This document shows positions 34,211 to 41,969 of a stretch of 64,000 bases of DNA, one piece after another; the stretch's first letter is position 1; every line of letters starts with the position of its first letter. A program made the position numbers and the translations under genes. Below the pieces are notes generated by a model. It searched no databases. It saw nothing but the letters and a program-made list of their open reading frames with translations, and was not told the origin of the DNA. The DNA is from Archangium violaceum (GTDB lineage: Bacteria; Myxococcota; Myxococcia; Myxococcales; Myxococcaceae), in the NCBI RefSeq assembly GCF_016887565.1, contig NZ_CP069396.1, forward strand, positions 5,438,001 to 5,502,000. The letters are read 5' to 3'.

Positions 34211-35413
34211 TTACTGAGCGCGTGGATCAGTGGCCGCACGCCCTGTGATGATTTCCTCGATCCTCGCGTATTGGCGCGCCAGGCGCGCGTAGTCACCGGG
34301 GCGGATGTCGCGTTGGTCCAGGGTGCGGCTCAGGTCTTCCCGGACGGCCAGGTAGTCCGCGGCGGGAAGTCCGCAGGTGTGCTCCAGGGCGCGTGCCGCC
34401 TCGTCCTCCGGCAGCGTGAGGGGAATGCCCAGCCGCTCGTGCATCCGCCGCCGGAGCTGCCGGGCCAGCTCCGGTACCAGCTCGCGCTCCACCTTCGAGC
34501 GCCGGGCGAGCCAGCCCAGGGACCGCACGTACTCCAGCGCCGAGCGGTGCTTCTCCACCACGAGCGGCCGGGGTGGACCGAAGCGCGTCCCGCGCGATAC
34601 CGCGTAGAGCAGCCCCACGACCAGGCCCTGCGCCACGAACACCCAGAGGGCGCGGGCCGACGGCGGCTCCGGCCTGGGCCCCACGCCGTGGTGGTACTCG
34701 TCGAACGCGATCGGCCCTCGCGCCGCCAGCGCGTCCCAGAAGCGCAGGTTGTCCAGCAGCTCCAGCCGCCGGTTCTCCGCCAGGTCCACCCCCGCCAGCA
34801 CGTACACCTCGCCGAGGCCCACCGGCACCCGCCACACCACCGCCGCGCCCTTCGTCCCCGCCAGGGGCACCGCCTCCGGCCGCTCCACCACGAGGCCGCG
34901 ATCCAGCGACACCCGGAAGCGCTCCAGGCCTCGCGCCGCGCCCACCGGCACCCAGACGCGCGCCGTCGTCCCCGTGAGATCCTTCTCCCCCTCGGGGAGT
35001 CCCTCGGAGCTCGGTGACAGCATCGGGCCCGAGGAGACCTGGAGCCAGTCGTCCAGGTGCGGCTGCTTGCCCTTCGACTCCCTCGACACGAGGTAGACGA
35101 GCGTCCCGCCCCCGGAGACCCACGCGCGAAGGGCCTCGGCCTCCGTCTCCGACACGGCTCGCCCCGCGGGCGCCGCCACCACCAGCGTGCGCACGCTCGA
35201 GGGAGGTCCCGCTTCGCCAAACGCCTCCCGAGGCGCCGAGACCTGCGCGCCCGACTCCTGGAGGTACAGGTACAGCGCTCGCAGGCCCTGGGGCCCCGGG
35301 TTGTCCACCGAGGGCACCGTCGAGCGGGGCGGCGTCTGGTTCACCGCGAGCCCCAGCGCCAGCGCGAGCGCCACCAGCACGCCGTAGATGGCCGCCGTCC
35401 TCAGCCCCTTCAT
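34211..35413 (-). CDS. DUF4350 domain membrane protein
   Basis: A 400-aa protein: one helix at the N-terminus (about residues 5-25), then a DUF4350 domain (VDNPGPQGLRALYLYLQESGAQV, and LRAWVSGGGTLVYLVSRES, a ThuA/GATase-like fold), a second helix at about residue 258 (ALWVFVAQGLVVGLLYAV), and a cytoplasmic C-terminus. In many bacteria this protein is part of a MoxR-ATPase/DUF58/DUF4129/DUF4350 operon of unknown role linked to envelope stress and chaperone-type activity. Here it is the third gene of the set 37313-34211, overlapping the DUF4129 gene by four bases. No MoxR ATPase or DUF58 gene follows. Confidence 0.75.
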   Translation of the reverse strand: MKGLRTAAIYGVLVALALALGLAVNQTPPRSTVPSVDNPGPQGLRALYLYLQESGAQVSAPREAFGEAGPPSSVRTLVVAAPAGRAVSETEAEALRAWVSGGGTLVYLVSRESKGKQPHLDDWLQVSSGPMLSPSSEGLPEGEKDLTGTTARVWVPVGAARGLERFRVSLDRGLVVERPEAVPLAGTKGAAVVWRVPVGLGEVYVLAGVDLAENRRLELLDNLRFWDALAARGPIAFDEYHHGVGPRPEPPSARALWVFVAQGLVVGLLYAVSRGTRFGPPRPLVVEKHRSALEYVRSLGWLARRSKVERELVPELARQLRRRMHERLGIPLTLPEDEAARALEHTCGLPAADYLAVREDLSRTLDQRDIRPGDYARLARQYARIEEIITGRAATDPRAQ

Positions 35414-36291
35414 GCCACGGCTCCCGCCAGCTCGCGGTGGAGCCGCTCCACCTGATCCACGAAGAGCGCGGCGTCCTCCGCGGGCACCGGCTCCAGCGAG
35501 TAGAAGGCCCGGTCGTACCAGCGCACCAGCCGCTCCACCTCACGCGTGAGCTGCGTGGATGCCCCCCGCCCAGGCAGCTCGCCCACCAGCTCGCGGTTCG
35601 TCCTCACGCGATCCGGCCGGGCCAGCCGCTTCGCCTCGAGGGAGGACAGCAGCGCCAGCAGTGCCTCCCGGATGGCCTCGCGTGGCTGTCCCGCCAGCGC
35701 CTTCCGGGCCCGCGTCAGGTGCTCACCGGGGGAGTCGAGCACCAGCGCCGTCGCCGGGCCCGTGCCCGCCTCCTCCCTTCGCCGGGAGGGGCCCCGCCTC
35801 CAGTGGCGCAAGCGCAGCAGCGCGAAGAGCACCACCGCGAACCCCAGCACCAGCACCGCCGTCCGCGTGCCCGTCGCGAAGCTCTGCGCCTCGCTCGTTT
35901 GCAACAGGTCCTCCAGCCACGCTCTCACCGTGCGCACCAGCCGTTGGAGCAGATCCCCCTGGCGATCCCGTGCCAGGGCGAACTCGGGCCGCGAGAGGAT
36001 CTCCCGCAGCCGGGCCTGATCCGAGTGGGGTGGGGGGCTCTCCGTGCTCGCGGGGGCCTCGAGCTGAGCGCAGACGCCCTGGAGACGGCGGGCCGCCGTC
36101 CGGGCGCGCTCCTCGGGCGTGTGGTCGTCCGGCGAGCGCAGCGTCAGTCCTCCCCAGCGCTGCTCCAGGGACTCGAGCCGTGCGTCCACTGACTCCGGCG
36201 CTCGCGTGGCCAGCTCCACGAGCTGCCGCGCTTCCCGTTCATGTCCCTCGCAGGGCACGGCCGCGAGCCACAGCAGCACCCACCCGGACAT
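35410..36291 (-). CDS. DUF4129 domain membrane protein
   Basis: A 293-aa protein with a short signal sequence (MSGWVLLWLAAVPCEG), an extracytoplasmic helical region, one transmembrane helix at about residues 144-164 (TAVLVLGFAVVLFALLRL), and a cytoplasmic DUF4129 domain at the C-terminus (KALAGQPREAIREALLALLSSLEAKRLARPDRVRTN, then LTREVERLVRWYDRAFYS). Its start codon shares one base with the stop of the upstream gene (TGATG), and its end overlaps the DUF4350 start, so the three genes are one coupled unit. A longer in-frame opening upstream overlaps the neighbour and is a shadow. Confidence 0.75.
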   Translation of the reverse strand: MSGWVLLWLAAVPCEGHEREARQLVELATRAPESVDARLESLEQRWGGLTLRSPDDHTPEERARTAARRLQGVCAQLEAPASTESPPPHSDQARLREILSRPEFALARDRQGDLLQRLVRTVRAWLEDLLQTSEAQSFATGTRTAVLVLGFAVVLFALLRLRHWRRGPSRRREEAGTGPATALVLDSPGEHLTRARKALAGQPREAIREALLALLSSLEAKRLARPDRVRTNRELVGELPGRGASTQLTREVERLVRWYDRAFYSLEPVPAEDAALFVDQVERLHRELAGAVA

Positions 36292-37313
36292 CAACGCGCC
36301 TCCAGGCGCCGCTCGAGGTCCAACCCCTCCCGGCGCACGCGCATGTCCAGATAGAACAGGGCGTAGAAGACGAGCGCCAGCGGGCTGAACACGGCCTGTC
36401 CCACCACCTGGAGCAGCTCGGCGGGGACGAGGAGGGTCTGGGGCACCGGGTTGGCCGCCACGGACGCCGGATCGAGCGGATTGCGGTAGGAGAACTGGAC
36501 GATCAGCGCGGGCAGGCCGGACAGCAGGCTCACCGCGAGCAGGATGACCGACACCACGGTGACGAGGATCATCGCCCGCACCGTCACGCGCCCGAGGAAG
36601 CCCGGCTCCACCCGCCCCGACAGCAGCAGGCCCGAGCGCCGGAAGGCGCTCATCGCCGACAGGTCCTCCATGGCCACCACCGGGGCCAGCAGCGAGAAGC
36701 GCAGCAGGTACCAGAGGATGCCGCCCGCCAGGCCGAGCAGCACCAGGATCAGCCCCACCCCCATCACAACACCGCCGGCAAGCCGGCCGCCCGGGCCGTC
36801 CGACAGCGCCAGCAGGCCCGCGCCCGCCCCGGTCAACAGCCCTCCGGGGAGCGCCATCAGCAGGTTGGCTCCCACCGCCCACAGGAGCGAGAGCACGAAC
36901 GCGCCGGTGAGCGTCCCGAGCCGATTCAGCCCGCGTCGCAAGCCCTCCACCGGGCTCACCGTCTCGCCGAGCAGCGTGGGCACCACGTACCGGGACACCA
37001 CCAGGGTGGACATCCAGTACAGCCAGAAGGTCACCACCAGGGTCCCGGTCAGCACTCCGAAGAACCGGCCGTACTCGCCCAGCACCGTGGCGGGATCTCC
37101 CCGGCCCACCGCCGCTTCCTGGAAGACCTTGAGGCTGCGCTGCATCGCCAGCTGCATGGCCTTCGTGACGATGTAGGTCACCAGGTTGAAGCCGAGGCTC
37201 AGCAGGAACAGGGTCTTGAGGTGCTTGCGCCAGAACGTGGCCGAGCGGTCGATGATCTCACCGAGCGCCAGGGGGCGCAGCTCCGAGAGGGGATGGCTCA
37301 CGGGCCGCAGCAT
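36291..37313 (-). CDS. Polytopic membrane protein, first gene of DUF4129/DUF4350 operon
   Basis: A 340-aa membrane protein with about six to eight helices and the pattern of proteins found beside DUF4129: an opening RPLALGEIIDRSATFWRKHLKTLFLLSLGFNLVTY, then helices near residues 80, 130, 180, 230 and 300. The opening resembles bacterial 'glycerophosphoryl diester phosphodiesterase membrane domain' proteins, which are not enzymes. The ATG at 37313 (MLRPVS) puts the N-terminus close to the conserved start; an ATG 12 codons earlier is possible. It heads the minus-strand three-gene operon. Confidence 0.6.
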   Translation of the reverse strand: MLRPVSHPLSELRPLALGEIIDRSATFWRKHLKTLFLLSLGFNLVTYIVTKAMQLAMQRSLKVFQEAAVGRGDPATVLGEYGRFFGVLTGTLVVTFWLYWMSTLVVSRYVVPTLLGETVSPVEGLRRGLNRLGTLTGAFVLSLLWAVGANLLMALPGGLLTGAGAGLLALSDGPGGRLAGGVVMGVGLILVLLGLAGGILWYLLRFSLLAPVVAMEDLSAMSAFRRSGLLLSGRVEPGFLGRVTVRAMILVTVVSVILLAVSLLSGLPALIVQFSYRNPLDPASVAANPVPQTLLVPAELLQVVGQAVFSPLALVFYALFYLDMRVRREGLDLERRLEAR

Positions 37314-37557
37314 ACTTGCGCCACGGACGGGTGGGGGGAAGACGCTCACCTGACCTCCGGTCGCGGAGATTCACCGGATATTCCTGGAATCCAGCCCACT
37401 CCAAGCAGGCAGGCCGCCGGGCGCACTCCCACCGGCGCGGTCCCCCTGTATCGCTTTTTCGTTCCGACAAGCGCTGTGCACCCGCGGGTGGAGCCTCCAG
37501 TTTCCTGCCACACGCCGGGGAGGTTTCTTCCTCGGTGAGCGATGAAAGGAGCAGCAC

Positions 37558-38130
37558 ATGCGGAAGCTCATGATGGCGGTGGTGGCGGTGTCGGGGCTGG
37601 GGCTGATGGCGGGCTGCAAGAGCAACAACGTCGAGGAGAAGCGTGAGGACGTGGCCGAGGCCCGTCAGGACGTGGCTCAGGAGCAGCAGAGCGCGCAGCA
37701 GGAGGTCGCCGAGGCCCGCCAGGACGCGCAGAAGGACGTGCTGGATGCCCAGAAGGACCTGACCGAGGAGCAGCGCGAGCTGGCCGCGGCCGAGAACCAG
37801 CAGCTGAACGACGCTGCCCGGACCGACGACGCCACGGGCGGCAGCGGCATGGCCAACGTCAAGACCGAGGAGGTGGAGGGCACCATCCAGTCCACGTCCG
37901 GCAACACCCTCAAGCTGATCGTCCCGGACAAGAACAACCAGGTCATGCAGTTCCAGGCGAACTCGCAGGTCCGGGTGATGAAGGACGACAAGCCGGTGGC
38001 CCTCAAGGACCTGAAGGCGGGTGACGAGGTCCGCGCCTCCTACCAGCTGGACTCGAGCGGCAAGATGATCCTCCAGAGCATCGAGGTGGAGAAGATGAGC
38101 GCCCAGCACCCGGGCCAGAAGAAGGAATAA
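37558..38130 (+). CDS. Coiled-coil lipoprotein with C-terminal DUF5666-like domain
   Basis: A 190-aa lipoprotein (MRKLMMAVVAVSGLGLMAGC). Residues 24-85 are a highly charged coiled coil made of imperfect repeats (VAEARQDVAQEQQSAQQ, VAEARQDAQKDVLDAQK, and LTEEQRELAAAE). Residues 100-175 form a small beta domain (EEVEGTIQSTSGNTLKLIV, then VKDLKAGDEVRASYQ-like strands) of the DUF5666/OB type. It probably sits at the inner face of the outer membrane. The ATG follows AAAGGAG at good spacing, and a strong hairpin terminator follows its stop. No partner gene is evident. Confidence 0.75.
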   Translation: MRKLMMAVVAVSGLGLMAGCKSNNVEEKREDVAEARQDVAQEQQSAQQEVAEARQDAQKDVLDAQKDLTEEQRELAAAENQQLNDAARTDDATGGSGMANVKTEEVEGTIQSTSGNTLKLIVPDKNNQVMQFQANSQVRVMKDDKPVALKDLKAGDEVRASYQLDSSGKMILQSIEVEKMSAQHPGQKKE

Positions 38131-38151
38131 CCTCCTCGTCACGGAGCAGAC

Positions 38152-38179
38152 GCGGCCTCCGCCCTCGGGCGGGGGCCGC
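38152..38179 (+). terminator. Strong hairpin after the coiled-coil lipoprotein gene
   Basis: A 12-pair stem (one G-U) with a CTCG tetraloop: CGGCCTCCGCC against GGCGGGGGCCG plus one outer pair. It begins 22 bases after the lipoprotein stop and ends just before the dipeptidase gene. There is only a weak T content after it. Confidence 0.6.
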
Positions 38180-38230
38180 CGTCGTTCCGGGATGCTTGTG
38201 GTGGGATGCCGGAGCGCCGAGACTGCCACC

Positions 38231-39241
38231 ATGGACACGAGCAAGGTGCTGGAGCTCCACCAACGCTGGTGCATCGCGGACGGGCACGCGGACTCGTTGA
38301 TGTGGAACCGCGACCTGTGCGAGCGCTCCTCCGAGGGTCACGTGGATTTCCCCCGCCTGCGCGAGGTGGGGATGAAGCTGCAGTGCTTCACCATCGTCAC
38401 CCGCGGCTTTCCCTTCATCGGAGGCTTCGAGGCCTTCGCCATCTGGCGGGGCTGGCCTCGCGAGGCCCGCGAGAGCGAGTGGTCTCGCGCCCTCTGGCAG
38501 ATCGACCGGCTGGCCGACTTCTGCCGCCGCTCCGAGGGACAGGTGGGCATCACCACCTCGGGACGGGCGCTGGAGGAGCACCTCGCCCAGGGCCGGTTGT
38601 CGGCCGTGCTCGGCATCGAGGGGGCTCACGCCATCGAGGGGCAGGTGGAGCGCGTGGCCGAGCTGCACCGGCGGGGCGTACGCTTCATGGGCCTCACCCA
38701 CCTGTCCAACAACGAGGCGGGTGGCTCCTCGTTCCCGTTGATGGGCAACCGGCCGCTGTCGCCCCTGGGCCACTCGGTGCTGGAGGAGATGGTCCGCACG
38801 GGCATGAGCGTGGACGTGGCCCATGCCTCCGAGCGGACGCTGGAGGACATCCTGGCCCACCCCAAGGCGCGCGTCTTCTCCTCACACACGGGAGTGCGTG
38901 GAGCGGGTGGTGGCTGGCGCAACCTCTCCGACGAGGTGCTGCGCCGCATCGCCGAGCGGGGCGGCGTGGTGGGCATCATCCTGGCGCCCGTGTACCTGGG
39001 CGGGGACGCCATCGACGACGTCGTGCGGCACATCGAGCATGCCCTGGGAGTGATGGGGGAGGAGGGGGTGGGTATCGGCTCGGACTACGACGGCATGGTG
39101 GCCCTGCCCAAGGGCATCCGGGACGTGACGGACCTGCCCAAGCTCACCGAGGCCCTGCTGCGCCGCCACCCGGAGGCGCTCGTGGAGCGAATCCTCGGGG
39201 GCAACTTCCGGAGGTACTTCCGCGAGACGCTCGGGGAGTGA
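38231..39241 (+). CDS. Membrane dipeptidase, family M19
   Basis: A 336-aa metallopeptidase of the renal-dipeptidase family. All zinc-site segments are visible: DGHADS (HxD) at the start, LGIEGAHAIEG (bridging Glu), DVAHAS (His), FSSHTG (His) and GSDYDG (Asp). The enzymes split dipeptides, often with a D-residue at the second position, or act on related amides. The ATG at 38231 is chosen because it lies just before the conserved N-terminus and away from the terminator hairpin; an ATG at 38192 is an alternative giving 13 more residues, but no signal peptide. No export signal is seen, so it should be cytoplasmic despite the family name. Confidence 0.9.
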   Translation: MDTSKVLELHQRWCIADGHADSLMWNRDLCERSSEGHVDFPRLREVGMKLQCFTIVTRGFPFIGGFEAFAIWRGWPREARESEWSRALWQIDRLADFCRRSEGQVGITTSGRALEEHLAQGRLSAVLGIEGAHAIEGQVERVAELHRRGVRFMGLTHLSNNEAGGSSFPLMGNRPLSPLGHSVLEEMVRTGMSVDVAHASERTLEDILAHPKARVFSSHTGVRGAGGGWRNLSDEVLRRIAERGGVVGIILAPVYLGGDAIDDVVRHIEHALGVMGEEGVGIGSDYDGMVALPKGIRDVTDLPKLTEALLRRHPEALVERILGGNFRRYFRETLGE

Positions 39242-39287
39242 CTTGGGTTGACCGGGCTCGCGGCGCCTGGAATCGTCCGGCGCCGTG

Positions 39288-39662
39288 ATGAATCGCTCCT
39301 TCTTCCTGCTCCCGTTGCTCGGTTCCCTCGTGCTCTCCGCCTGTGGTGTCAAGGCGGGCGACAGTTGCGAGGGTGGTGGTTACACCTGTTCCTCCGAGAG
39401 TGAGGCTCTCGAGTGCCGCGACAAGGTGTGGCGCCCGCTGCCCTGCAAGGGCTCCGCCGGATGCACCGAGGATGACCAGACGGTGAGCTGCGACCTGACG
39501 GGCAACGTCGAGGGGGACGCGTGCGCGGCGTCCGCCGAGGGCCGAGGGCTGTGCACGGCCGACGGCAAGGCCGTGCTCGAGTGCCGCATGGGCTCGCTGG
39601 TGCAGGTCAAGACTTGCAGCGCGTGCACCATGGACAGCGCACGCGTCACCTGCCAGCCGTGA
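39288..39662 (+). CDS. Cysteine-rich lipoprotein with internal duplication
   Basis: A 124-aa lipoprotein (MNRSFFLLPLLGSLVLSAC). The mature part holds two copies of one unit with six Cys each: GDSC...C...LEC...C...C...VSC and GDAC...C...LEC...C...C...VTC. They probably form disulfide-bonded modules on the outer membrane or surface. A similar GDSC...LEC pattern occurs in other myxobacterial lipoproteins. The ATG at 39288 is preferred over the adjacent GTG at 39285. It lies 46 bases after the dipeptidase stop. Confidence 0.7.
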   Translation: MNRSFFLLPLLGSLVLSACGVKAGDSCEGGGYTCSSESEALECRDKVWRPLPCKGSAGCTEDDQTVSCDLTGNVEGDACAASAEGRGLCTADGKAVLECRMGSLVQVKTCSACTMDSARVTCQP

Positions 39663-39681
39663 GCCGCGCTCACCGCGCCGC

Positions 39682-40233
39682 TCAGGCGTTGACCGGCCCG
39701 GTCGTCAGATAGGTGTGCTTGCCCCAGCGCGCTCCGACCTGACCCCGGTAGTCCGTCAGGGCGGAGAAGACGATGTAGCCCACGCCCGCCAGCACCTGGC
39801 CCAGTGCCACCGCGGGCGCCTTCTTCGCGTAGCCGAACAGCCACGGGGTGGCGATGGTCGCGAGGCTCCACACGTAGTCGATGGCCTCGTGCACCTCGAT
39901 GGGCAGCCACTTCTTGACGCTCAGCCGGTAGTCGGTGACGAGCGACACGCCCACGCCGGACAGCGCGAGCATCAATCCCGCGGCGCGTCCGCGCGACGTG
40001 TCGCTGCAGATCGCGAGGGTGCCGACGCCCAGCGCGCCGAGGTAGTCGCCCACGCTGTGGATGTCCTGCGGGATGAGCCGCTTGAGCGGCAACACCCCGA
40101 ATAGGGCCTCGCTGGGGAAACCGGCGTCCGCCCCCCGATTGAAGGCACGGTGGACCGCGTGCTGTACGGAATGGGGTATGTGCGCATGAGTGTCGTCCTC
40201 GCGGGGCGGTTCGACATTCGTCTCCGTGGCCAC
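39682..40233 (-). CDS. Integral membrane protein of unknown function
   Basis: A 183-aa protein with a polar N-terminal third and about four helices after residue 70 (DYLGALGVGTLAICS, GRAAGLMLALSGVGVSLVTDY, AIDYVWSLATIATPWLFGYA, VALGQVLAGVGYIVFSALTDY). The layout suggests a small SPW/DoxX-like membrane protein, but no family is certain. The start is GTG 40233: AAGGAG stands eight bases before it, whereas the ATG 18 codons upstream has none. The gene is divergent from the SRPBCC gene and convergent with the lipoprotein at 39288. Confidence 0.65.
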   Translation of the reverse strand: MATETNVEPPREDDTHAHIPHSVQHAVHRAFNRGADAGFPSEALFGVLPLKRLIPQDIHSVGDYLGALGVGTLAICSDTSRGRAAGLMLALSGVGVSLVTDYRLSVKKWLPIEVHEAIDYVWSLATIATPWLFGYAKKAPAVALGQVLAGVGYIVFSALTDYRGQVGARWGKHTYLTTGPVNA

Positions 40234-40385
40234 GGCTGGAACTCCTTGTCTCGACGCGAGCAGCGTCCTGGATTCAACGCTGTGCACCGGCCCTGGCTCG
40301 AACCGCCGTGACGATCATGGCTGGCTGGAGCTCGAGCGGCCGGGCTCCGTGCGAAGATGGAGCGTCGACCCAAAGGAGAGAGCCC

Positions 40386-40808
40386 ATGAAGGAGTTCAAG
40401 GCCAGCACGACCATTCACGCGCCCGCCGAGAAGATCTGGGCGATCCTCACCCAGGTAGCCACCTGGCCCGAGTGGGATCCCTACTGCGAGAAGATCGAGG
40501 GCCGCGTGGCGCCCGGAGAGAAGATCAAGGCGTTCAGCAAGCTGAGTCCGGGCCGGGCGTTCCCGGTGAAGGTGACGGAGCTCGTTCCCAACCAGAAGAT
40601 GACCTGGACGGGGGGAATGCCGCTCGGGCTCTTCAAGGGGGTTCGGACGTTCAGCCTGACCCCGAAGGGCGACAACACCGACTTCACGCTCCACGAGGTG
40701 TTCAGCGGGCCCATGCTCGCGCTGATCGGCGGATCGATCCCCGACATGACCGACGCCTTCCAGAAGTTCGTGGCGGGACTGAAGAGCCGCGCGGAGGGGT
40801 CTCGCTGA
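40386..40808 (+). CDS. SRPBCC (START-like) ligand-binding protein
   Basis: A 140-aa protein with the SRPBCC/polyketide-cyclase-type fold: KEFKASTTIHAPAEKIWAILTQVATWPEWDPYCEKIEG is the usual opening (strand, helix, W.EWD), followed by KVTELVPNQKMTWTG and a long C-terminal helix (DMTDAFQKFVAGLKSR). Members bind hydrophobic ligands; a catalytic function is not implied. The ATG at 40386 has AAAGGAGAG just before it; the earlier ATG lies in the intergenic part. It stands alone. Confidence 0.8.
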   Translation: MKEFKASTTIHAPAEKIWAILTQVATWPEWDPYCEKIEGRVAPGEKIKAFSKLSPGRAFPVKVTELVPNQKMTWTGGMPLGLFKGVRTFSLTPKGDNTDFTLHEVFSGPMLALIGGSIPDMTDAFQKFVAGLKSRAEGSR

Positions 40809-40851
40809 GCCCCTCGCGCGGCTTCGAATCAATGCCGAGCGAGCTCGCGCG

Positions 40852-41820
40852 CTAGGGGGCGCCCGTACCTCCATCCGTCCCCGGAGGCGGGCCCATGCCG
40901 CCATCCCGAGGGGGACGGATGCCGCCATCGCCCGGAGGGGGACCACCGCCACCGCCCGGCATCTGGCAGGACGGGTTGGAGAGCGAGGAGCGGATGACGA
41001 GGGTCTTCCAGGCCAGCATCGCGCCGTCCGGCATGCGCTGGGTCTGGAACATGTAATCGGGGGCGCTCTCCGCGGAGACGACGTTGTCGTTCGCGTTCGT
41101 CGTGTCGCGCGGTCCGCGCGTGTTGTAGAGCGGCTGGTTGTTGATGACGTCGTCGTTCAGCGCGTCATCGAAGACGAGCTGGGAGGTCACGTACTCGGCG
41201 TCGTTGAGGCGGATGGTGAAGTGGATGTGGATCGTCCGGCTGCTGTACCAACCGGGGAAGCAGGTATCGAACTCCACCCGGCCGTTCGCGTCCGTCGTCT
41301 GCACACCGCGGAACCACCGCGCGGAGGTCGCGGTCGGATCATCCGCGGTGCAGAACGTGCTGGCGTCCTCACCCGAGTAGAGTCCTTCCGGCGCGGCATG
41401 CCAGATGTCGACGCTCGCGCCCGGGACGGGCTTGCAGGACTCGTCCACCACGAGCAGCACGATGCGCACGGGCAGACCATTGTGGCCCTCGCTGATGTCC
41501 TTGCGGACCAGGGTGTTCGCGTAGCAGGGCCCCAGGGTCGCCTCGCACGTCAGCTTGCACGTCGAGCCGATGCCCGAGGCGAACGGGTCGGGATAGCTGC
41601 TGACCGCCGTCATCGCGGCCGTGCCTCCGGTGGCCCAGGCTCCGGGATCGGTGATCGTCCCCGCGTCGTTTCCGCCCCCCGTGTCTCCCCCGGTGCCCTC
41701 ACCGCAGGCGGCGCTGAGATGGCCGAGCGGCGCGGCCATCAGGGCGAGACCGATACCGCCGAGGACCTTCCGGCGCGTCACGATCGTGGGGGGGGTGTCG
41801 TTCTTGGCGTCGCTGCTCAT
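40852..41820 (-). CDS. Exported intradiol ring-cleavage dioxygenase-like protein
   Basis: A 322-aa protein with a Tat-type signal (TRRKVLGGIGLALMAAPLG) and a Cys at about residue 40 that may be lipidated. The intradiol dioxygenase domain has the four non-haem iron ligands: Tyr in APEGLYSGED, and Tyr, His and His in FPGWYSSRTIHIHF. It also has the PVRIVLLVVDESCKPVPGASVDIWHA opening of the family. The last 40 residues are a Gly/Pro/Asp-rich tail. Catechol-type substrates are typical, but exported members act on unknown aromatics. A PmrA-type box lies about 80 bases upstream. Confidence 0.82.
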   Translation of the reverse strand: MSSDAKNDTPPTIVTRRKVLGGIGLALMAAPLGHLSAACGEGTGGDTGGGNDAGTITDPGAWATGGTAAMTAVSSYPDPFASGIGSTCKLTCEATLGPCYANTLVRKDISEGHNGLPVRIVLLVVDESCKPVPGASVDIWHAAPEGLYSGEDASTFCTADDPTATSARWFRGVQTTDANGRVEFDTCFPGWYSSRTIHIHFTIRLNDAEYVTSQLVFDDALNDDVINNQPLYNTRGPRDTTNANDNVVSAESAPDYMFQTQRMPDGAMLAWKTLVIRSSLSNPSCQMPGGGGGPPPGDGGIRPPRDGGMGPPPGTDGGTGAP

Positions 41821-41901
41821 CCCGATGCCTCCGGGAGCGGCGGGCGTGCCGCTCCTGTCTTGCCCATGTCGTTGGGCTCGACCCTTTCTTCGCGTGGAGA
41901 C

Positions 41902-41918
41902 CTTAAGAAGGCCTTAAG
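41902..41918 (-). promoter_or_regulatory. CTTAAG-N5-CTTAAG box upstream of the dioxygenase gene
   Basis: Two perfect CTTAAG half-sites are 11 bases apart (41902-41907 and 41913-41918). This is exactly the spacing of PmrA/BasR-type (OmpR-family) response-regulator boxes. It is 82 bases before the dioxygenase start codon and reads the same on both strands. Confidence 0.5.
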
Positions 41919-41969
41919 CGCTGAAATCCGGGGGGATGGTTGCAGGAGCGTGGATGCGGTGCGGTCCCC

